A stretch of 44,815 nt of DNA from Oscillatoria sp. HE19RPO (GCF_024220515.1 NZ_JAMXOT010000008.1:1-44815); one strand, 5' to 3'. Counted from the first letter of the stretch, positions 25,722 to 36,584 are shown. Notes: generated from the sequence alone by a model not told the origin. Numbers and translations are program-made.

Positions 25722-25791
25722 TAGAAACCGGGTTTCTTTACAAAATTTATCGCTCAATTGCAGCAAATCTAGAGAAGAAACCCGGTTTCTT
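25722..25791. repeat. Paired GAAACCGGGTTTC palindromic repeat
   Basis: TTAGAAACCGGGTTTCTTTA and AAGAAACCCGGTTTCTTG are about 40 nt apart, between ftrC and sufB. Confidence 0.7.
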
Positions 25792-25905
25792 GTTCCCCCG
25801 CTCTAACCCTAAGCCGACGTTCTAGGAGCCAATTCAACCCTCCAGTTGACTCAGTTCCACCCCCTGCCTTGAATCCGATTGTAGAGAGAACACCGAACTA
25901 AAATC

Positions 25906-27345
25906 ATGACTGCTACTACTGCAAAAACCCTTGTTAATCAACCCTATAAATATGGATTCATCACCGACGTTGAATCCGACACTTTACCCCCCGGCATTAA
26001 TGAAGATGTCGTGCGGTTAATTTCGGCCAAAAAAGAAGAACCGGAGTTCATGTTAGAATTCCGCCTCAGAGCCTTTCGGCAATGGCAAAAAATGGCCGAC
26101 CCCACTTGGGCGCACGTTAACTATCCCCAAATTAATTATCAAGATATCATCTACTATTCCGCTCCCAAGAAAAAGCAAAAACTGAATAGCATGGATGAGG
26201 TTGACCCTGCCATTCTCGAAACATTCGAGAAACTGGGAATTCCCCTCTCAGAACAAAAGCGCTTGAGTAACGTTGCCGTAGATGCCGTCTTCGATAGCGT
26301 TTCCATCGCCACCACCTTTAGAGCAAAATTGGCCGAAGAAGGCGTGATTTTCTGCTCCATTTCTGAAGCCGTCAAGGACTATCCCGAACTGGTAAAGCAA
26401 TATCTGGGCAGTGTCGTTCCCGTCGCCGATAATTACTTTGCCGCCCTCAACTCTGCGGTGTTTAGCGATGGCTCCTTTGTGTATATCCCCAAAGGCGTCA
26501 AATGTCCGATGGAACTCTCCACCTATTTCCGGATTAACAACGGTGAATCGGGGCAGTTTGAGCGCACCTTGATTATTGCCGAAGAAGGTAGCCATGTCTC
26601 CTATTTGGAAGGCTGCACAGCCCCCATGTTCGACACGAATCAGCTTCATGCTGCCGTGGTGGAACTCGTGACATTAGATAATGCCGAAATTAAATATTCC
26701 ACGGTCCAAAACTGGTACGCTGGAGATGAGAATGGCAAGGGCGGAATTTATAATTTCGTCACCAAGCGCGGACTCTGCAAAGGCAAAAATTCTAAGATTT
26801 CTTGGACTCAAGTCGAAACGGGTTCAGCAATTACTTGGAAATATCCCAGTTGTATGTTAGTGGGGGATAATTCTGTAGGAGAATTTTACTCCGTCGCCCT
26901 CACCAATAACAAACAACAAGCCGATACCGGCACCAAGATGATCCATATTGGCAAAAACACCCGCAGCACGATTATTTCTAAGGGAATTTCGGCAGGTAAT
27001 TCTTCCAATAGCTATCGCGGATTGGTGAAGGTTTCACCGAAAGCCCAAGGCGCACGCAACTATTCCCAATGTGATTCTATGCTGATTGGGGACAACGCTC
27101 AGGCGAATACTTTCCCCTATATTCAGGTGGAAAATGATACAGCCAAAGTAGAACATGAAGCCTCTACTTCTAAGATTGGAGAAGATCAACTGTTCTATTT
27201 TGCCCAACGGGGAATCTCGCCGGAAGATGCGGTTTCTATGATGATTAGCGGATTCTGCAAGGATGTGTTTAATCAGTTGCCGATGGAATTTGCGGTAGAA
27301 GCCGATCGCTTGTTGAGCTTGAAGTTAGAAGGCTCAGTGGGTTAA
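25906..27345 (+). CDS. sufB: Fe-S cluster assembly scaffold SufB
   Basis: SufB forms the SufBC2D scaffold on which Fe-S clusters are built. The 479 residues match the family length. Recognisable are [23 protein letters not shown] near the N-terminus (cut here: [15 protein letters not shown]), [32 protein letters not shown], the [20 protein letters not shown] region and the C-terminal beta-helix end with [14 protein letters not shown] and RGIS. First of the four collinear suf genes. Confidence 0.96.
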   Translation: MTATTAKTLVNQPYKYGFITDVESDTLPPGINEDVVRLISAKKEEPEFMLEFRLRAFRQWQKMADPTWAHVNYPQINYQDIIYYSAPKKKQKLNSMDEVDPAILETFEKLGIPLSEQKRLSNVAVDAVFDSVSIATTFRAKLAEEGVIFCSISEAVKDYPELVKQYLGSVVPVADNYFAALNSAVFSDGSFVYIPKGVKCPMELSTYFRINNGESGQFERTLIIAEEGSHVSYLEGCTAPMFDTNQLHAAVVELVTLDNAEIKYSTVQNWYAGDENGKGGIYNFVTKRGLCKGKNSKISWTQVETGSAITWKYPSCMLVGDNSVGEFYSVALTNNKQQADTGTKMIHIGKNTRSTIISKGISAGNSSNSYRGLVKVSPKAQGARNYSQCDSMLIGDNAQANTFPYIQVENDTAKVEHEASTSKIGEDQLFYFAQRGISPEDAVSMMISGFCKDVFNQLPMEFAVEADRLLSLKLEGSVG

Positions 27346-27463
27346 GGGTTCGGGACTGTTTCCCAGTAGCGCAGGGATTGAGGGGAGGCGATCGCCCCTG
27401 ATGGCTCGCCTCTTCTGACCCTCGGATTTAGGTTGTTCAATGGAAGGAATTGATTGAAGAGAA

Positions 27464-28252
27464 ATGATTAAAGAAGGTAGTCCAGTAATTCTGTCCGTTC
27501 GCGATTTAACCGCGAATGTGAATGATACCCCCATTCTCAAAGGCTTTAATTTAGAAATCAAGGCGGGAGAAATCCATGCCATTATGGGACCGAATGGTTC
27601 CGGAAAAAGTACCTTTTCCAAGGTGCTATCGGGTCATCCCGCCTACGAAGTCACCGGGGGAGAGGTGATTTTTATGGGTCAAAATCTCCTAGAGTTGGAA
27701 CCGGAACAACGCTCCTTAGCCGGAGTATTCTTGGCATTCCAATATCCCTTGGAAATTCCCGGGGTAAGTAATTTAGACTTTTTAAGGGTTGCCTACAATT
27801 CTCGCCAAAAATATTTAGGGTTAGAGGAAGTCGATGCCTTTGATTTTGAAGACATCATTGAAGAAAAGCTGGACGTGGTGAAGATGAATCCAGCCTTCCT
27901 CAACCGCAGTGTGAATGAAGGATTTTCCGGCGGGGAAAAGAAGCGCAACGAAATCCTGCAAATGGCACTGTTAGAGCCAAAATTAGCCATCTTGGATGAG
28001 ACAGATTCCGGCTTAGATATTGATGCTTTGAAAATTGTGGCAAATGGGGTAAATCAGTTATCTTCTGCAGATAATGCAGTGTTAGCCATTACCCACTATC
28101 AGCGCTTGCTGAATTATATTGTGCCGGATTATGTTCATGTCATGGAAGGGGGTCGAATTTTGACCACCGGCACCAAAGATTTGGCGTTGGAATTGGAAGA
28201 ACGGGGCTATGATTGGGTGGTAGAAGCCGATCGGGTGAAGGCAGGTGTGTAA
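27464..28252 (+). CDS. sufC: Fe-S cluster assembly ATPase SufC
   Basis: This ABC-type ATPase drives the SufBCD scaffold. The 262 residues contain Walker [10 protein letters not shown] (about 42-50), the Q-loop [13 protein letters not shown], the signature [10 protein letters not shown], Walker [13 protein letters not shown] and the H-switch AITHYQRLL. The spacing to sufB is 118 nt. Its TAA stop overlaps the ATG of sufD by one base (TAATG). Confidence 0.96.
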   Translation: MIKEGSPVILSVRDLTANVNDTPILKGFNLEIKAGEIHAIMGPNGSGKSTFSKVLSGHPAYEVTGGEVIFMGQNLLELEPEQRSLAGVFLAFQYPLEIPGVSNLDFLRVAYNSRQKYLGLEEVDAFDFEDIIEEKLDVVKMNPAFLNRSVNEGFSGGEKKRNEILQMALLEPKLAILDETDSGLDIDALKIVANGVNQLSSADNAVLAITHYQRLLNYIVPDYVHVMEGGRILTTGTKDLALELEERGYDWVVEADRVKAGV

Positions 28253-29625
28253 TGGTTATAGAGGTTTCTAAAAAACCCCAGGTGTCTTATTTAGATGAAT
28301 TGTTGAAACAGGCAGTCGCCTCTCCTGCGCCGGTGGTGAATCCAGAGTATGGAATTGCACCCCCAACGGCAGCGTTATTGCAGCAGGTGCGGGATAATGC
28401 AGCAACCTGGGTGCGAGAATTGGCAATGCCGACTCGCAAAGATGAAGAATGGCGAGTTACAGATTTGTCTGGGTTGCAGGCATTGACATTCCAGGCAGCA
28501 CCTCCGGAGGCAATTCCGACGACTGGAGTCGCGCCTTTTGAGTTACCCGAAATGCTAGACAGCCGCTTAGTGTTTGTCAATGGCTGTTATTCGGCTGAAC
28601 TTTCCAATGTTTCTGGGTTACCGGAAGGAATATTTGTCGGCAATCTAGGACAATTGCCAGAATCGTTGCAGACTGATTTGCCAAAATACTTGGGAAATGT
28701 TGACGGCAATAAAGAGGTGTTTACTTCTTTAAATACTGCTGGATTAATGGATGCGGCAGTGGTGTGGATTGCCAAAGATGTGGCAGTTGATAAACCAATT
28801 CATCTGTTATTTATGGCAGTTCCTGGGGATCAACCCCGGTTAGTTCAACCCCGCTGTTTGGTGGTGGCACAACGGGGAAGTCGCTGCACCCTGATTGAAG
28901 AATATGTGGTTGCCGATGACGATTCCTGCGGCAATTTTAAGGGGAATGCGCCTTATTTTACCAATGCTGTCACGGAAATCTGGGTAGCCGAAAATGCTCA
29001 GGTGACTCATGCTAAAATCCAGCGTGAGAGTACGAACTCATTCCATATTGGCAAGACTGCGATCGCCCAAGCGAAAGATAGCAATTATTCCTGTACCGCA
29101 GTTTCCACCGGCGGTTTACTTTCCCGGCATCATCTGGAAGTGTACCAACAGGGGGAAGGAACCTATACCACCCTCAACGGATTGGCGATCGCCGCTGGGA
29201 AACAAGTCAGCGATACTCACAGTGCGATCGTGCTCAACCATCCCAATGGCACCACCAAACAACTGCACAAATGTATCATTGATGATGCAGCACAAGGCGT
29301 GTTTAATGGCAAAGTCTTTGTACCGAAACCGGCACAACTCACTGATGCCAGCCAGTTGAATCGCACGTTATTACTCTCGCCGAAAGCAAGAGTGGATACC
29401 AAACCCCAACTGGAAATCACCGCTGATAACGTCAAATGTTCTCACGGTGCCACCATCAGCCAACTGGAAGAAGATGAACTCTTCTACTTGCGGAGTCGCG
29501 GATTAGACCCTGTGATGAGTCGCAACCTGCTGATTGATGGATTTGCTGGAGAAATTCTGCAAGAATTACCCTCCGGTGCCTTGCAAACGAAAATTTCTCG
29601 ATGTGTTGCTTGCAAAAGTATCTAA
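28252..29625 (+). CDS. sufD: Fe-S cluster assembly protein SufD
   Basis: SufD is the partner of SufB in the scaffold. The product is 457 residues from ATG 28252, which overlaps the sufC stop and implies translational coupling. Typical segments are TRKDEEWRVTDLS, HHLEVYQQGEGTYTTLNGL, KQVSDTHSAIVLNHPNGTTKQLHKCIIDD (cut: VSDTHSAIVLNHP), GVFNGKVFV and the C-terminal KCSHGATISQLEEDELFYL. A longer in-frame ORF from 28213 lies inside sufC and is not used. Confidence 0.95.
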   Translation: MVIEVSKKPQVSYLDELLKQAVASPAPVVNPEYGIAPPTAALLQQVRDNAATWVRELAMPTRKDEEWRVTDLSGLQALTFQAAPPEAIPTTGVAPFELPEMLDSRLVFVNGCYSAELSNVSGLPEGIFVGNLGQLPESLQTDLPKYLGNVDGNKEVFTSLNTAGLMDAAVVWIAKDVAVDKPIHLLFMAVPGDQPRLVQPRCLVVAQRGSRCTLIEEYVVADDDSCGNFKGNAPYFTNAVTEIWVAENAQVTHAKIQRESTNSFHIGKTAIAQAKDSNYSCTAVSTGGLLSRHHLEVYQQGEGTYTTLNGLAIAAGKQVSDTHSAIVLNHPNGTTKQLHKCIIDDAAQGVFNGKVFVPKPAQLTDASQLNRTLLLSPKARVDTKPQLEITADNVKCSHGATISQLEEDELFYLRSRGLDPVMSRNLLIDGFAGEILQELPSGALQTKISRCVACKSI

Positions 29626-29768
29626 TTTCTCCATAACCCGGCAGTTTTGATGACGGGCGAAGCGGTGAAATCAGTATCGAGGAATTTATCGATGTAGAGA
29701 CGTGAACTATTGCGTCTCTACCACCTCCAGTCTCAAAATTATAAAAAATTATGATAACAAATTTTTCT

Positions 29769-29944
29769 GTGAAATGAGCTTTAAATAACCCGCAGGCTCA
29801 AGCCTGGGGCTATACGGACGAAGCCTGCCTCCGCAGGCTAAGAGAGAAACTCAAATTGTGAAATGAGATTTCAATAACCCGCAGGCTAAAGCCTGGGGCT
29901 ATACAGACGAAGCCTGCCTCCGCAGGCTAAGAGAGAAACTCAAA
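29769..29944. repeat. Two direct 88-bp repeats with GCAGGCT palindrome
   Basis: Two near-identical 88-bp units (29769-29856 and 29857-29944), each starting TGTGAAATGAG, carry the palindromic GCAGGCT...GGGGCTATAC...GCAGGCTAAG repeat. They separate sufD from sufS within the otherwise compact suf cluster. Confidence 0.75.
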
Positions 29945-30012
29945 TAATGTTCTGTTAATTTTCTCTAACTGATTTTTTTCACATTTCCAACCCATTCATC
30001 CTTTATTCACTC

Positions 30013-31281
30013 ATGACCATGATAGTTACCCGAGAAAAAACATTAGCTCAAAAAGTTCGCCCGGATTTCCCGATTTTAAATCAAGAAATTCATGGCAAAC
30101 CGTTAGTTTATTTAGATAACGCCGCCACTTCCCAAAAGCCGGTGCAGGTTTTGGATGCCTTGCGCCATTACTATGATTTTGACAATGCCAACGTCCATCG
30201 AGGAGTTCATACCCTGAGTGGACGTGCTACCGATGCCTACGAAGGGGCCCGAGAAAAAATTGCCAAATTTGTCAATGCGGCATCGGAACAGGAAATTATC
30301 TATACCCGCAATGCCAGCGAGGGAATTAATCTCGTTGCCAATACTTGGGGAGTGAGCAATATTCGGGCAGGAGATGAAATTATCCTCACCGTGATGGAGC
30401 ATCACAGCAATTTAGTTCCTTGGCAAATTTTAGCCCAAAAAACAGGAGCGGTTCTCAAATTTGTCGAACTCACGGACAGCCAAGAGTTTGATATGGACCA
30501 ATATAAAACCCTGCTTTCGGAGAAAACGAAGTTAGTAGCAGTGGTTCATATTTCTAATACCTTGGGTTGTATTAATCCGGTGAAAGAAATTGCTGCGCTT
30601 GCCCATGAACAGGGGGCAAAAGTTTTAATTGATGCTTGCCAAAGTATGCCGCATCTGCCGATTGATGTCCAGGAGATGGATTGTGATTGGTTAGTGGCAT
30701 CGGGACATAAAATGTGTGCGCCGACAGGGATTGGCTTCCTGTATGGCAAACTGGCAGTGTTGCGATCGATGCCGCCCTTTTTAGGGGGAGGGGAGATGAT
30801 TGCCGATGTATTTTTGGACCATTCCACCTATGCGGATGTGCCTCATAAATTTGAAGCGGGAACGCCTGCGATCGGGGAAGCGGTAGCGTTGGGTGCGGCA
30901 GTAGACTATCTCAGCAGCATTGGCATGGATAAAATCTATGACTATGAGAAACAGTTGACTGCCTATTTGTTTGAGCAACTCAACCCCATTTCTGATGTCA
31001 AAATTTACGGACCTCAACCTAAAGCAGATGGTTCAGGACGAGCGGCATTAGCTTCCTTTACCTGCGGAACAGTCCATCCCCACGACCTTTCCACGATTTT
31101 AGATCAGGCAGGGGTAGCGATTCGTGCCGGACATCATTGCACTCAACCCTTGCACCGCGTCATAGGCGCACAATCCACCGCCCGAGCGAGTTTGTATTTC
31201 TACAATACCACAGAAGAAGTTGATGCGTTTATTGTGGCATTAAAAGAGGCGATCGACTTTTTTGGCGGCATATTTGGGTAA
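30013..31281 (+). CDS. sufS: Cysteine desulfurase SufS
   Basis: This PLP enzyme supplies sulfur from cysteine to the SUF system. The 422 residues have the SufS-type N-terminus ([14 protein letters not shown]), the PLP-lysine region [18 protein letters not shown] and the active-site Cys in [11 protein letters not shown], with the [15 protein letters not shown] segment between. A second in-frame ATG at 30019 is equally possible. It is separated from sufD by 387 nt holding two 88-bp repeats. Confidence 0.95.
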   Translation: MTMIVTREKTLAQKVRPDFPILNQEIHGKPLVYLDNAATSQKPVQVLDALRHYYDFDNANVHRGVHTLSGRATDAYEGAREKIAKFVNAASEQEIIYTRNASEGINLVANTWGVSNIRAGDEIILTVMEHHSNLVPWQILAQKTGAVLKFVELTDSQEFDMDQYKTLLSEKTKLVAVVHISNTLGCINPVKEIAALAHEQGAKVLIDACQSMPHLPIDVQEMDCDWLVASGHKMCAPTGIGFLYGKLAVLRSMPPFLGGGEMIADVFLDHSTYADVPHKFEAGTPAIGEAVALGAAVDYLSSIGMDKIYDYEKQLTAYLFEQLNPISDVKIYGPQPKADGSGRAALASFTCGTVHPHDLSTILDQAGVAIRAGHHCTQPLHRVIGAQSTARASLYFYNTTEEVDAFIVALKEAIDFFGGIFG

Positions 31282-31343
31282 GTTAATTGAAAGGGTGGGC
31301 CATTGCTCACCTTCAGCAGTTCCGCATATTTGAAAAACCAAAC

Positions 31344-31385
31344 CTCTATGTAGGGGCGATTCGCGAATCGCCCCTACATAGAGGG
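31344..31385. repeat. 42-nt perfect ATTCGCGAAT palindrome
   Basis: The arms begin CCTCTATGTAGGGGCGATT and are perfectly self-complementary through the ATTCGCGAAT centre. It lies 62 nt after sufS and could end the suf transcript, though without a T-tract. Confidence 0.7.
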
Positions 31386-31424
31386 AATGGGTAAGCCCTG
31401 ACCCTTTAACTTGGGGGAGTCATC

Positions 31425-31943
31425 ATGACGCAAGAATTAGCCGATTTAAGAACCCGTATCTTAGAGGGACGCTATCAAGATGCTTTGACACTGCTAGATG
31501 AACTAGATGGCATGAGCAAAAAAGCCATTCTCAGAGCCATTAAATCTTTTGCGATTAGAATGCTATTGCATTTAATTAAAAATCAACTAGAACAGCGCCT
31601 CACGAATTCTTGGGCGGCTTCCATTCGGGGTTCAATTTTAGAAATCCAAGACCTCAATTTAAAAGAAAATCAAACCTCTTACTATATAAAATCCGATGAA
31701 TGGAATAGCCTCTTAACAGAAGCGATCGAGGTAGCCATTCGGGATGCCAGTGTGGAAGTGCTAGAAGGGGCATATTCACCATTTCAACTCTCAAACCGGG
31801 TGAATCGGCCCGAAGTGATGGCTATAGCCCAAGATTTGTTAAGCCTAATTTATACCCATTCAGCCTTAGAACTACCTGAAAAAGTGGATGAGAAACTCAG
31901 CCATTTACCGGGAGGAGAAACCTGGAAAGAAGGTCGGCAATGA
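31425..31943 (+). CDS. DUF29-family protein
   Basis: The 172-residue protein has the DUF29 pattern: RAIKSFAIRMLLHLIKNQLEQR near residue 40, then SWAASIRGS. The function is unknown. DUF29 genes are numerous in cyanobacteria. ATG follows a GGGGGAG site about 7 nt upstream. The gene lies between two ATTCGCGAAT palindromes. Confidence 0.78.
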   Translation: MTQELADLRTRILEGRYQDALTLLDELDGMSKKAILRAIKSFAIRMLLHLIKNQLEQRLTNSWAASIRGSILEIQDLNLKENQTSYYIKSDEWNSLLTEAIEVAIRDASVEVLEGAYSPFQLSNRVNRPEVMAIAQDLLSLIYTHSALELPEKVDEKLSHLPGGETWKEGRQ

Positions 31944-32294
31944 GAAAACAATCATCTACTGACTGCCATTAGGGGAAGACCAGATCATGTTCTGTCTCTG
32001 CCTAAACTCTCACCCGCAGGACTTACCCCTATTTTAAATTTTGAAACCGACGCGAAAATGTAGGGGCGATTCGCGAATCGCCCCTACATTTTTGGGGTAA
32101 TGCGTAAATAAAAACCCGCACCCTGTTCTTGAGGCGTTCCAGAACGAAAGGGTCTGGCTTTACGGATTGAGCGTGGCCGGGATGCGAAGGGCTATAGCCT
32201 GCCTTAACCCGCTAATAGAAAAACCCGACTTTTGACCCCAGGATTTAGTATCAACAAGAAAAACATCTGCCCTTCCCTGCGCCTCAAGAACTCC
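31944..32294. repeat. Repeat-containing intergenic region
   Basis: 32055-32092 is a perfect 38-nt palindrome centred on ATTCGCGAAT, flanked by A- and T-tracts, so it could terminate transcription from either side. From about 32114 to 32230 a degenerate CCCGCA...AGGGTCTGG palindromic repeat follows, resembling the interior of MITE copy B. No gene is seen. Confidence 0.6.
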
Positions 32295-32918
32295 TCACTG
32301 CTGCCTCAAGTGCCGAATTGCTGCGCTAGTATTGCGTTGATAGGCAATTTCCAAACATCGGGCGACGATATCAGCTAGGTTCACCTCTGGGAAGTATTGA
32401 CTTTGGGATTTGACCTCATACTCATCGCCTTGAAGCTGGTAAATCAACAGTTGTTGTTGACGAAATAACCAGACCTCTGGGACTCGATAGGGGAGATAAT
32501 CCTGTACATTTGAATAACTGGTCACATCAATTTCTAACACCAAATCGGGCGGGGGGTCGTTGCGCCAATCAATCCGTTCTTTGCCCGAAACCGCTTGCCA
32601 ATGGTCAATGTAAAAACAATAGTCCGGCTCGATGCCGCTTTCTTCTGGCAGTTGCATTGTGACTGGCGTAAAGGCATCATATTCCTGTTCCTGGTTATCC
32701 AGCAACGTGGTGATGATGGCAGCAATCAAATGAGCATCACGTCCGTGTTTTGGCAAGGGAGACATCAGCCACACTTCTCCAGAACGATATTTAATTCGGG
32801 GAATGGAACCGTCCCCACGGCGATCGCATAAAGCTTGATACTCCTGCCAGGTTCCCGGTAGCCGAATCACACTGCCCGCTGGCAATTTAATTTCTTCAGG
32901 AGAAATCACCGCATACAT
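32295..32918 (-). CDS. Uma2-family (DUF820) putative endonuclease
   Basis: The 207-residue protein shows the DUF820/Uma2 PD-(D/E)xK-like core: GEVWLMSPLPKHG, IEPDYCFYI (catalytic D candidate), PPDLVLEIDVTS (E-x-D) and the later YRVPEVWLFRQQQLLIYQL, cut here to YRVPEVWLF. Such genes are very abundant in cyanobacteria and their cellular role is unclear. Nuclease activity is inferred from the fold. Confidence 0.8.
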   Translation of the reverse strand: MYAVISPEEIKLPAGSVIRLPGTWQEYQALCDRRGDGSIPRIKYRSGEVWLMSPLPKHGRDAHLIAAIITTLLDNQEQEYDAFTPVTMQLPEESGIEPDYCFYIDHWQAVSGKERIDWRNDPPPDLVLEIDVTSYSNVQDYLPYRVPEVWLFRQQQLLIYQLQGDEYEVKSQSQYFPEVNLADIVARCLEIAYQRNTSAAIRHLRQQ

Positions 32919-34093
32919 GGCTAGTTTCCTCGATACAATGGGCAGATTTTACCCCTCCTATTTTAAATCTTTCAGATGTTCAATTCAACCTATAGCGTTT
33001 CTCATGTCCATAAGGTACAGCGATGGCGGCCCCTTTCTCGTTGGCGACCCCAAAAGGGAGATGGGCTTTAGAACATACCCCATGAGTCTGGGAACCGCTA
33101 TAAAAGAGGCCCTAGTGCGTCGGTATCTTCCAGAGAAGACAACCAGGTTGCTTAACAAAAATGTTGGTGATTAGCAATAGTAATGGTTAAGGAACCTGGT
33201 TTGTTGTCCTAGCTTATCTAATCCTGTCCCAAGCCCTAGCCCAAGCCAAAAGGTCGATTAAGAATTAATGATAGGACTGGCGCAGATTTTGAGAATTCAC
33301 GATAAATGCAGAGGCATCTAAGGGAAACGCAGCTACATTTATGGTTTACTGTTAAAGATTAGATAAGTCCTGAATATGGAATGGGAGCAAATTACTGATT
33401 TAACTGATGAGTGTCTGTGGATTCTTCAGTTTCTTGGGGCCTCCTGCCAACAATGTTCCTGAATTGAGACAATTTGCACAATGTGAAACCCTCATTCATG
33501 GATACTAATTATTCCCCAAATCTTAGCCACTCACTTAGCCAAGAAATTATGCATCTTTAAGATCTTCCCCAGATGCTCAAGCTGTGATATAAACTAAATA
33601 TTCTATTGACATAAGATCTTTCATAGAACATCTGGCATACTGTTTGCCAATAACTATTTAGATGTCTGAAAACCTTTTGTAGCAAGGCTTTCAAAATTTA
33701 AGTGAGGTCCAAACTAACAGTTCATTCTCAATAAGCACCAAAAAATAAGGGTTTGTATTTTCTTGTTGAGAATGGATAAATAGCAGGTAGAGAAATGGCT
33801 AGAACCCCTACTAAACGAGGCTTGCAACCAAAGTATTCCGACCTGATTGTTCACGGGTGTCATATAAAATTGCGAGCCAGATGTGATGCTTCGACGGTAC
33901 GCTTAAAACACCCAATCCTTACAAAGAATGATCTTCCTAGACTGGATTTAGTCTCAAAATTCTTACAAAATCCTTAAGGATCACTATATCTGTGTCATTT
34001 AAGCGGCGATACAGAATGTAGGATATAGAACAAACCCAAATAAATCGGCCCAATCCCGAATCGAAATCAAGCCTGTGTGCAGATTTACAGCCC
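32919..34093. other. Long AT-rich gene-free region before the cyanobactin cluster
   Basis: I find no supported gene in these 1175 nt. At about 33282-33370 lies a decayed copy of the repeat found at 14535-14632 (GCAGATTTTGAGAATT...). A 60-codon ORF at 33795-33977 follows an AGGTAGAG site but has no family resemblance. The region is noticeably AT-richer than its surroundings between 33370 and 33980. The promoter of patA is presumably here, but I cannot place it. Confidence 0.5.
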
Positions 34094-36112
34094 ATGCCAA
34101 ACAATAGAGACGGAGCCAACGAAATAGCCCTATCTGCTGTTGCCGAACTTGCTGCTCTACCCGAGTTACAACTTATGAGCCAGGGAAGGTCGGAGATTTG
34201 CGTTGCCATCCTCGACGGCCCCGTTGACCGCGCCCACCCTTGTTTCCAAGGAGCAGACCTCACGGTTTTACCGACCCTGGTACCCCACGCCGCCCGCAGC
34301 GACGGGAGTATGTCCGGTCACGGCACTCACGTTGCCAGCATTATTTTTGGGCAATCCGAGGGAGGCGTTCCGGGCATCGCGCCCCGATGTCGGGGTTTGA
34401 TTGTCCCCGTGTTTGCTGATGACCGCTGTAGTGCTACCCAACTCGACCTCGCCCGGGGAATTGAGCAAGCTGCCAACGCGGGGGCCCAGATTATCAACCT
34501 CAGTGGTGGTCAGTTGACTGACTTTGGCGAAGCTGAAGGCTGGCTGGAAAACGCAGTTCGCATCTGCCAAGAGCGAAATATCCTGCTGGTGGCCGCCGCA
34601 GGCAATGACGGATGTGAGTGTCTGCACGTCCCTGCTGCCCTCCCTTCCGTCCTCGCTGTTGGTGCGATGGATGCCAGAGGCCACCCCTTAGACTTCAGCA
34701 ATTGGGGCTCTAAGTATCAAACCCAAGGTATCCTCGCCCCCGGAGAGCAAATCCTCGGGGCAAAACCGGGGGGCGGTACGGAACGGCTCAATGGCACTAG
34801 CTTTGCCGCCCCCATTGTTTCCGGGGTTGCTGCTTTGCTCTTGAGCCTGCAACTTGAGCGGGGCGAAACCCCTGACCCCGCCCGGGTGCGTCAAATTTTG
34901 TTGCAAAGTGCCCTGCCTTGCAATGTAGACCTACCCACGGATACCCAGCGATGTCTAGCCGGAAAACTGAATATCCCTGGAGCCATCACCTTACTTACTG
35001 GAGGAAATATGTCTGAAGAACTACAGGCGGCAACTGCCACAGGTGTAGAACCATCGGGCGGCTGCGGCTGCGGTGGTGGCCTGGTGGCAGATGCCCCGGC
35101 ACCAGCCGAGGAGGGCCTATTACAACCCGCCACCATCCCGGAAGCTGCTGTCATCCCCAGCAACAGGGTTCAATCGTTCACCTCTACCCCAACTCAACTG
35201 AACACTATGACTTCTGCTAATAGTTCCAACGCCGTCACCCCCAGCCAAGCACCGAGCGACCTCGCATCCAGTCAATTGGTTTATGCTTTGGGAACTTTGG
35301 GCTATGACTTCGGTTCCGAAGCCCGCCGCGATACCTTTAAGCAACTGATGCCTGCCTTTGAGCTCGGTGGGGGCGTGATGGTCCCGGCCAACCCCTACGA
35401 TGCCCGCCAGATGGTGGATTACCTGGCCAGCGATATCTCCGAGGCTCGGTCATTGATTTGGACGCTCAATATTGAGTTGACTCCGGTTTATGCGATCGAA
35501 CCTAAAGGACCCTTTGCCCGGGAAACCTACCTGGCTCTGCAAGAACTCTTGGCGGGTCAAATCCAACCGGAAAATGATGACGACTACATTGAGCGGGTGA
35601 GTATTCCTGGTGTTCTCTCGGGACGCACGGTGAAGCTGTTCTCTGGGCAGGTTGTGCCGGTTATCGAAACCCAAAGCACTCGCGGGGTTTACGGGTGGAA
35701 GGTGAACAGCCTGGTTAATGCCGCTTTTGCAGAAGTACAAGCGGTGACGGAAGGAGCCGATCGCGATGCGATGAGCCGCACCTTGGATAGCTTCCTCAAC
35801 CGGATTTACTATGACCTGCGCAACCTGGGTACTACCTCCCAAGACCGTGCCCTCAACTTCTCTGTCACCAATGCCTTCCAGGCGGCCTCGACCTTTAGCC
35901 AAGCGGTAGCTCAAGGGATGGAACTCGACAGCATCACTGTTGAGAAAAGCCCGTTCTGCCGGATGGATAGCGACTGCTGGGATGTGAAGTTGAAGTTCTT
36001 TGACCCGGAAAACAGCCGTCGGGCCAAGAAAATCTTCCGCTTTACCATCGATGTCAGCGATTTGATTCCGGTGACGTTGGGCGAGGTGAAGAGCTGGTCT
36101 TCGCCTTATTAA
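34094..36112 (+). CDS. patA: PatA-type cyanobactin N-terminal protease
   Basis: The 672-residue protein has an N-terminal S8 subtilisin domain and a C-terminal PatA/PatG-shared domain. The catalytic triad is visible as D41 (ILDGPVD), H76 (GHGTH) and S236 (NGTSFAAP), with oxyanion N171 (AAAGND). A Pro/Ser/Thr-rich linker with GGCGCGGG follows (about 318-390), then SQLVYALGTLGYDFGSEARR. In known cyanobactin pathways PatA cuts the leader from the precursor peptide. The length fits PatA and not the ~1100-residue PatG. It is first in the cluster, followed by a MITE and patB. Confidence 0.93.
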   Translation: MPNNRDGANEIALSAVAELAALPELQLMSQGRSEICVAILDGPVDRAHPCFQGADLTVLPTLVPHAARSDGSMSGHGTHVASIIFGQSEGGVPGIAPRCRGLIVPVFADDRCSATQLDLARGIEQAANAGAQIINLSGGQLTDFGEAEGWLENAVRICQERNILLVAAAGNDGCECLHVPAALPSVLAVGAMDARGHPLDFSNWGSKYQTQGILAPGEQILGAKPGGGTERLNGTSFAAPIVSGVAALLLSLQLERGETPDPARVRQILLQSALPCNVDLPTDTQRCLAGKLNIPGAITLLTGGNMSEELQAATATGVEPSGGCGCGGGLVADAPAPAEEGLLQPATIPEAAVIPSNRVQSFTSTPTQLNTMTSANSSNAVTPSQAPSDLASSQLVYALGTLGYDFGSEARRDTFKQLMPAFELGGGVMVPANPYDARQMVDYLASDISEARSLIWTLNIELTPVYAIEPKGPFARETYLALQELLAGQIQPENDDDYIERVSIPGVLSGRTVKLFSGQVVPVIETQSTRGVYGWKVNSLVNAAFAEVQAVTEGADRDAMSRTLDSFLNRIYYDLRNLGTTSQDRALNFSVTNAFQAASTFSQAVAQGMELDSITVEKSPFCRMDSDCWDVKLKFFDPENSRRAKKIFRFTIDVSDLIPVTLGEVKSWSSPY

Positions 36113-36178
36113 TCTTCCAAGTTTGGGGTGGAGGAGAAAAATTGACTTTTCCGCCACCTCTCCCACCTTAAGCGCTCC

Positions 36179-36326
36179 TAGGGAACTCCAAAAAATGAAA
36201 TATCCAAACAACCTGCACCCTAAAGGGTGGGGCTATACAAACGAAGCCCGCCTGCGCGGGCTAAATAGAGTTTTGTTAGGTGCGATCGCATCAAATTTGG
36301 AGGATTTATTGCTTGGAATACCCCTA
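36179..36326. mobile_element. MITE-like element, copy C, between patA and patB
   Basis: The ends are TA-GGGAACTCCAAAAAATGA and, at the right, GATTTATTGCTTGGAATACC-CC-TA. The interior holds the CACCCTAAAGGGTG/GCGCGGGCTAAAT palindrome and GTTAGGTGC, as in copies A and B. TA is present on both sides. Confidence 0.65.
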
Positions 36327-36359
36327 GTCCCCATCTACAAACCCTACTGAGGCAACACA

Positions 36360-36584
36360 ATGGCATTTCCAAAACAAGCCGCCCCCGTCAAGCGACCCCA
36401 TTTCACCCAACCTGCTTTAGCTGTGGATTTAGAGGATGGGGAGATCGAGGATTTGGTCCAGATTCGGATGGACCTGCTGCATGGTGCTAACTACAATGAC
36501 CCAGCGGTTTATGCCGATCGCAGCTACAACCAAGTCATGCACTCTGGCTTTGGTGGCTTTGCTCCGATGGGTCGGTTTTTCTAA
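36360..36584 (+). CDS. patB: PatB-type cyanobactin cluster protein
   Basis: The 74-residue protein matches the small PatB/AcyB/McaB family by its order of motifs: FPKQAAPVKRPHF at the N-terminus, then EDLVQIRMDLLHGANYNDP and the C-terminal YNQVMHSGFGGFAPMGRFF. The molecular function of the family is unknown and it is reported dispensable in some pathways. GAGG lies about 9 nt before the ATG. Its TAA stop abuts MITE copy D. Confidence 0.85.
   Translation: MAFPKQAAPVKRPHFTQPALAVDLEDGEIEDLVQIRMDLLHGANYNDPAVYADRSYNQVMHSGFGGFAPMGRFF

Noticed and set aside
33795-33977. 60-codon ORF with a possible ribosome site before the cyanobactin cluster
   Set aside because: It has no recognisable motif, no precursor-like leader or recognition sequence, and lies in AT-rich sequence. 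It is too weak to call.
34094-36112. Protease as a PatG macrocyclase
   Set aside because: It has one subtilisin domain at the very N-terminus and 672 residues, which is PatA architecture. PatG has an additional N-terminal domain and ~1100 residues.
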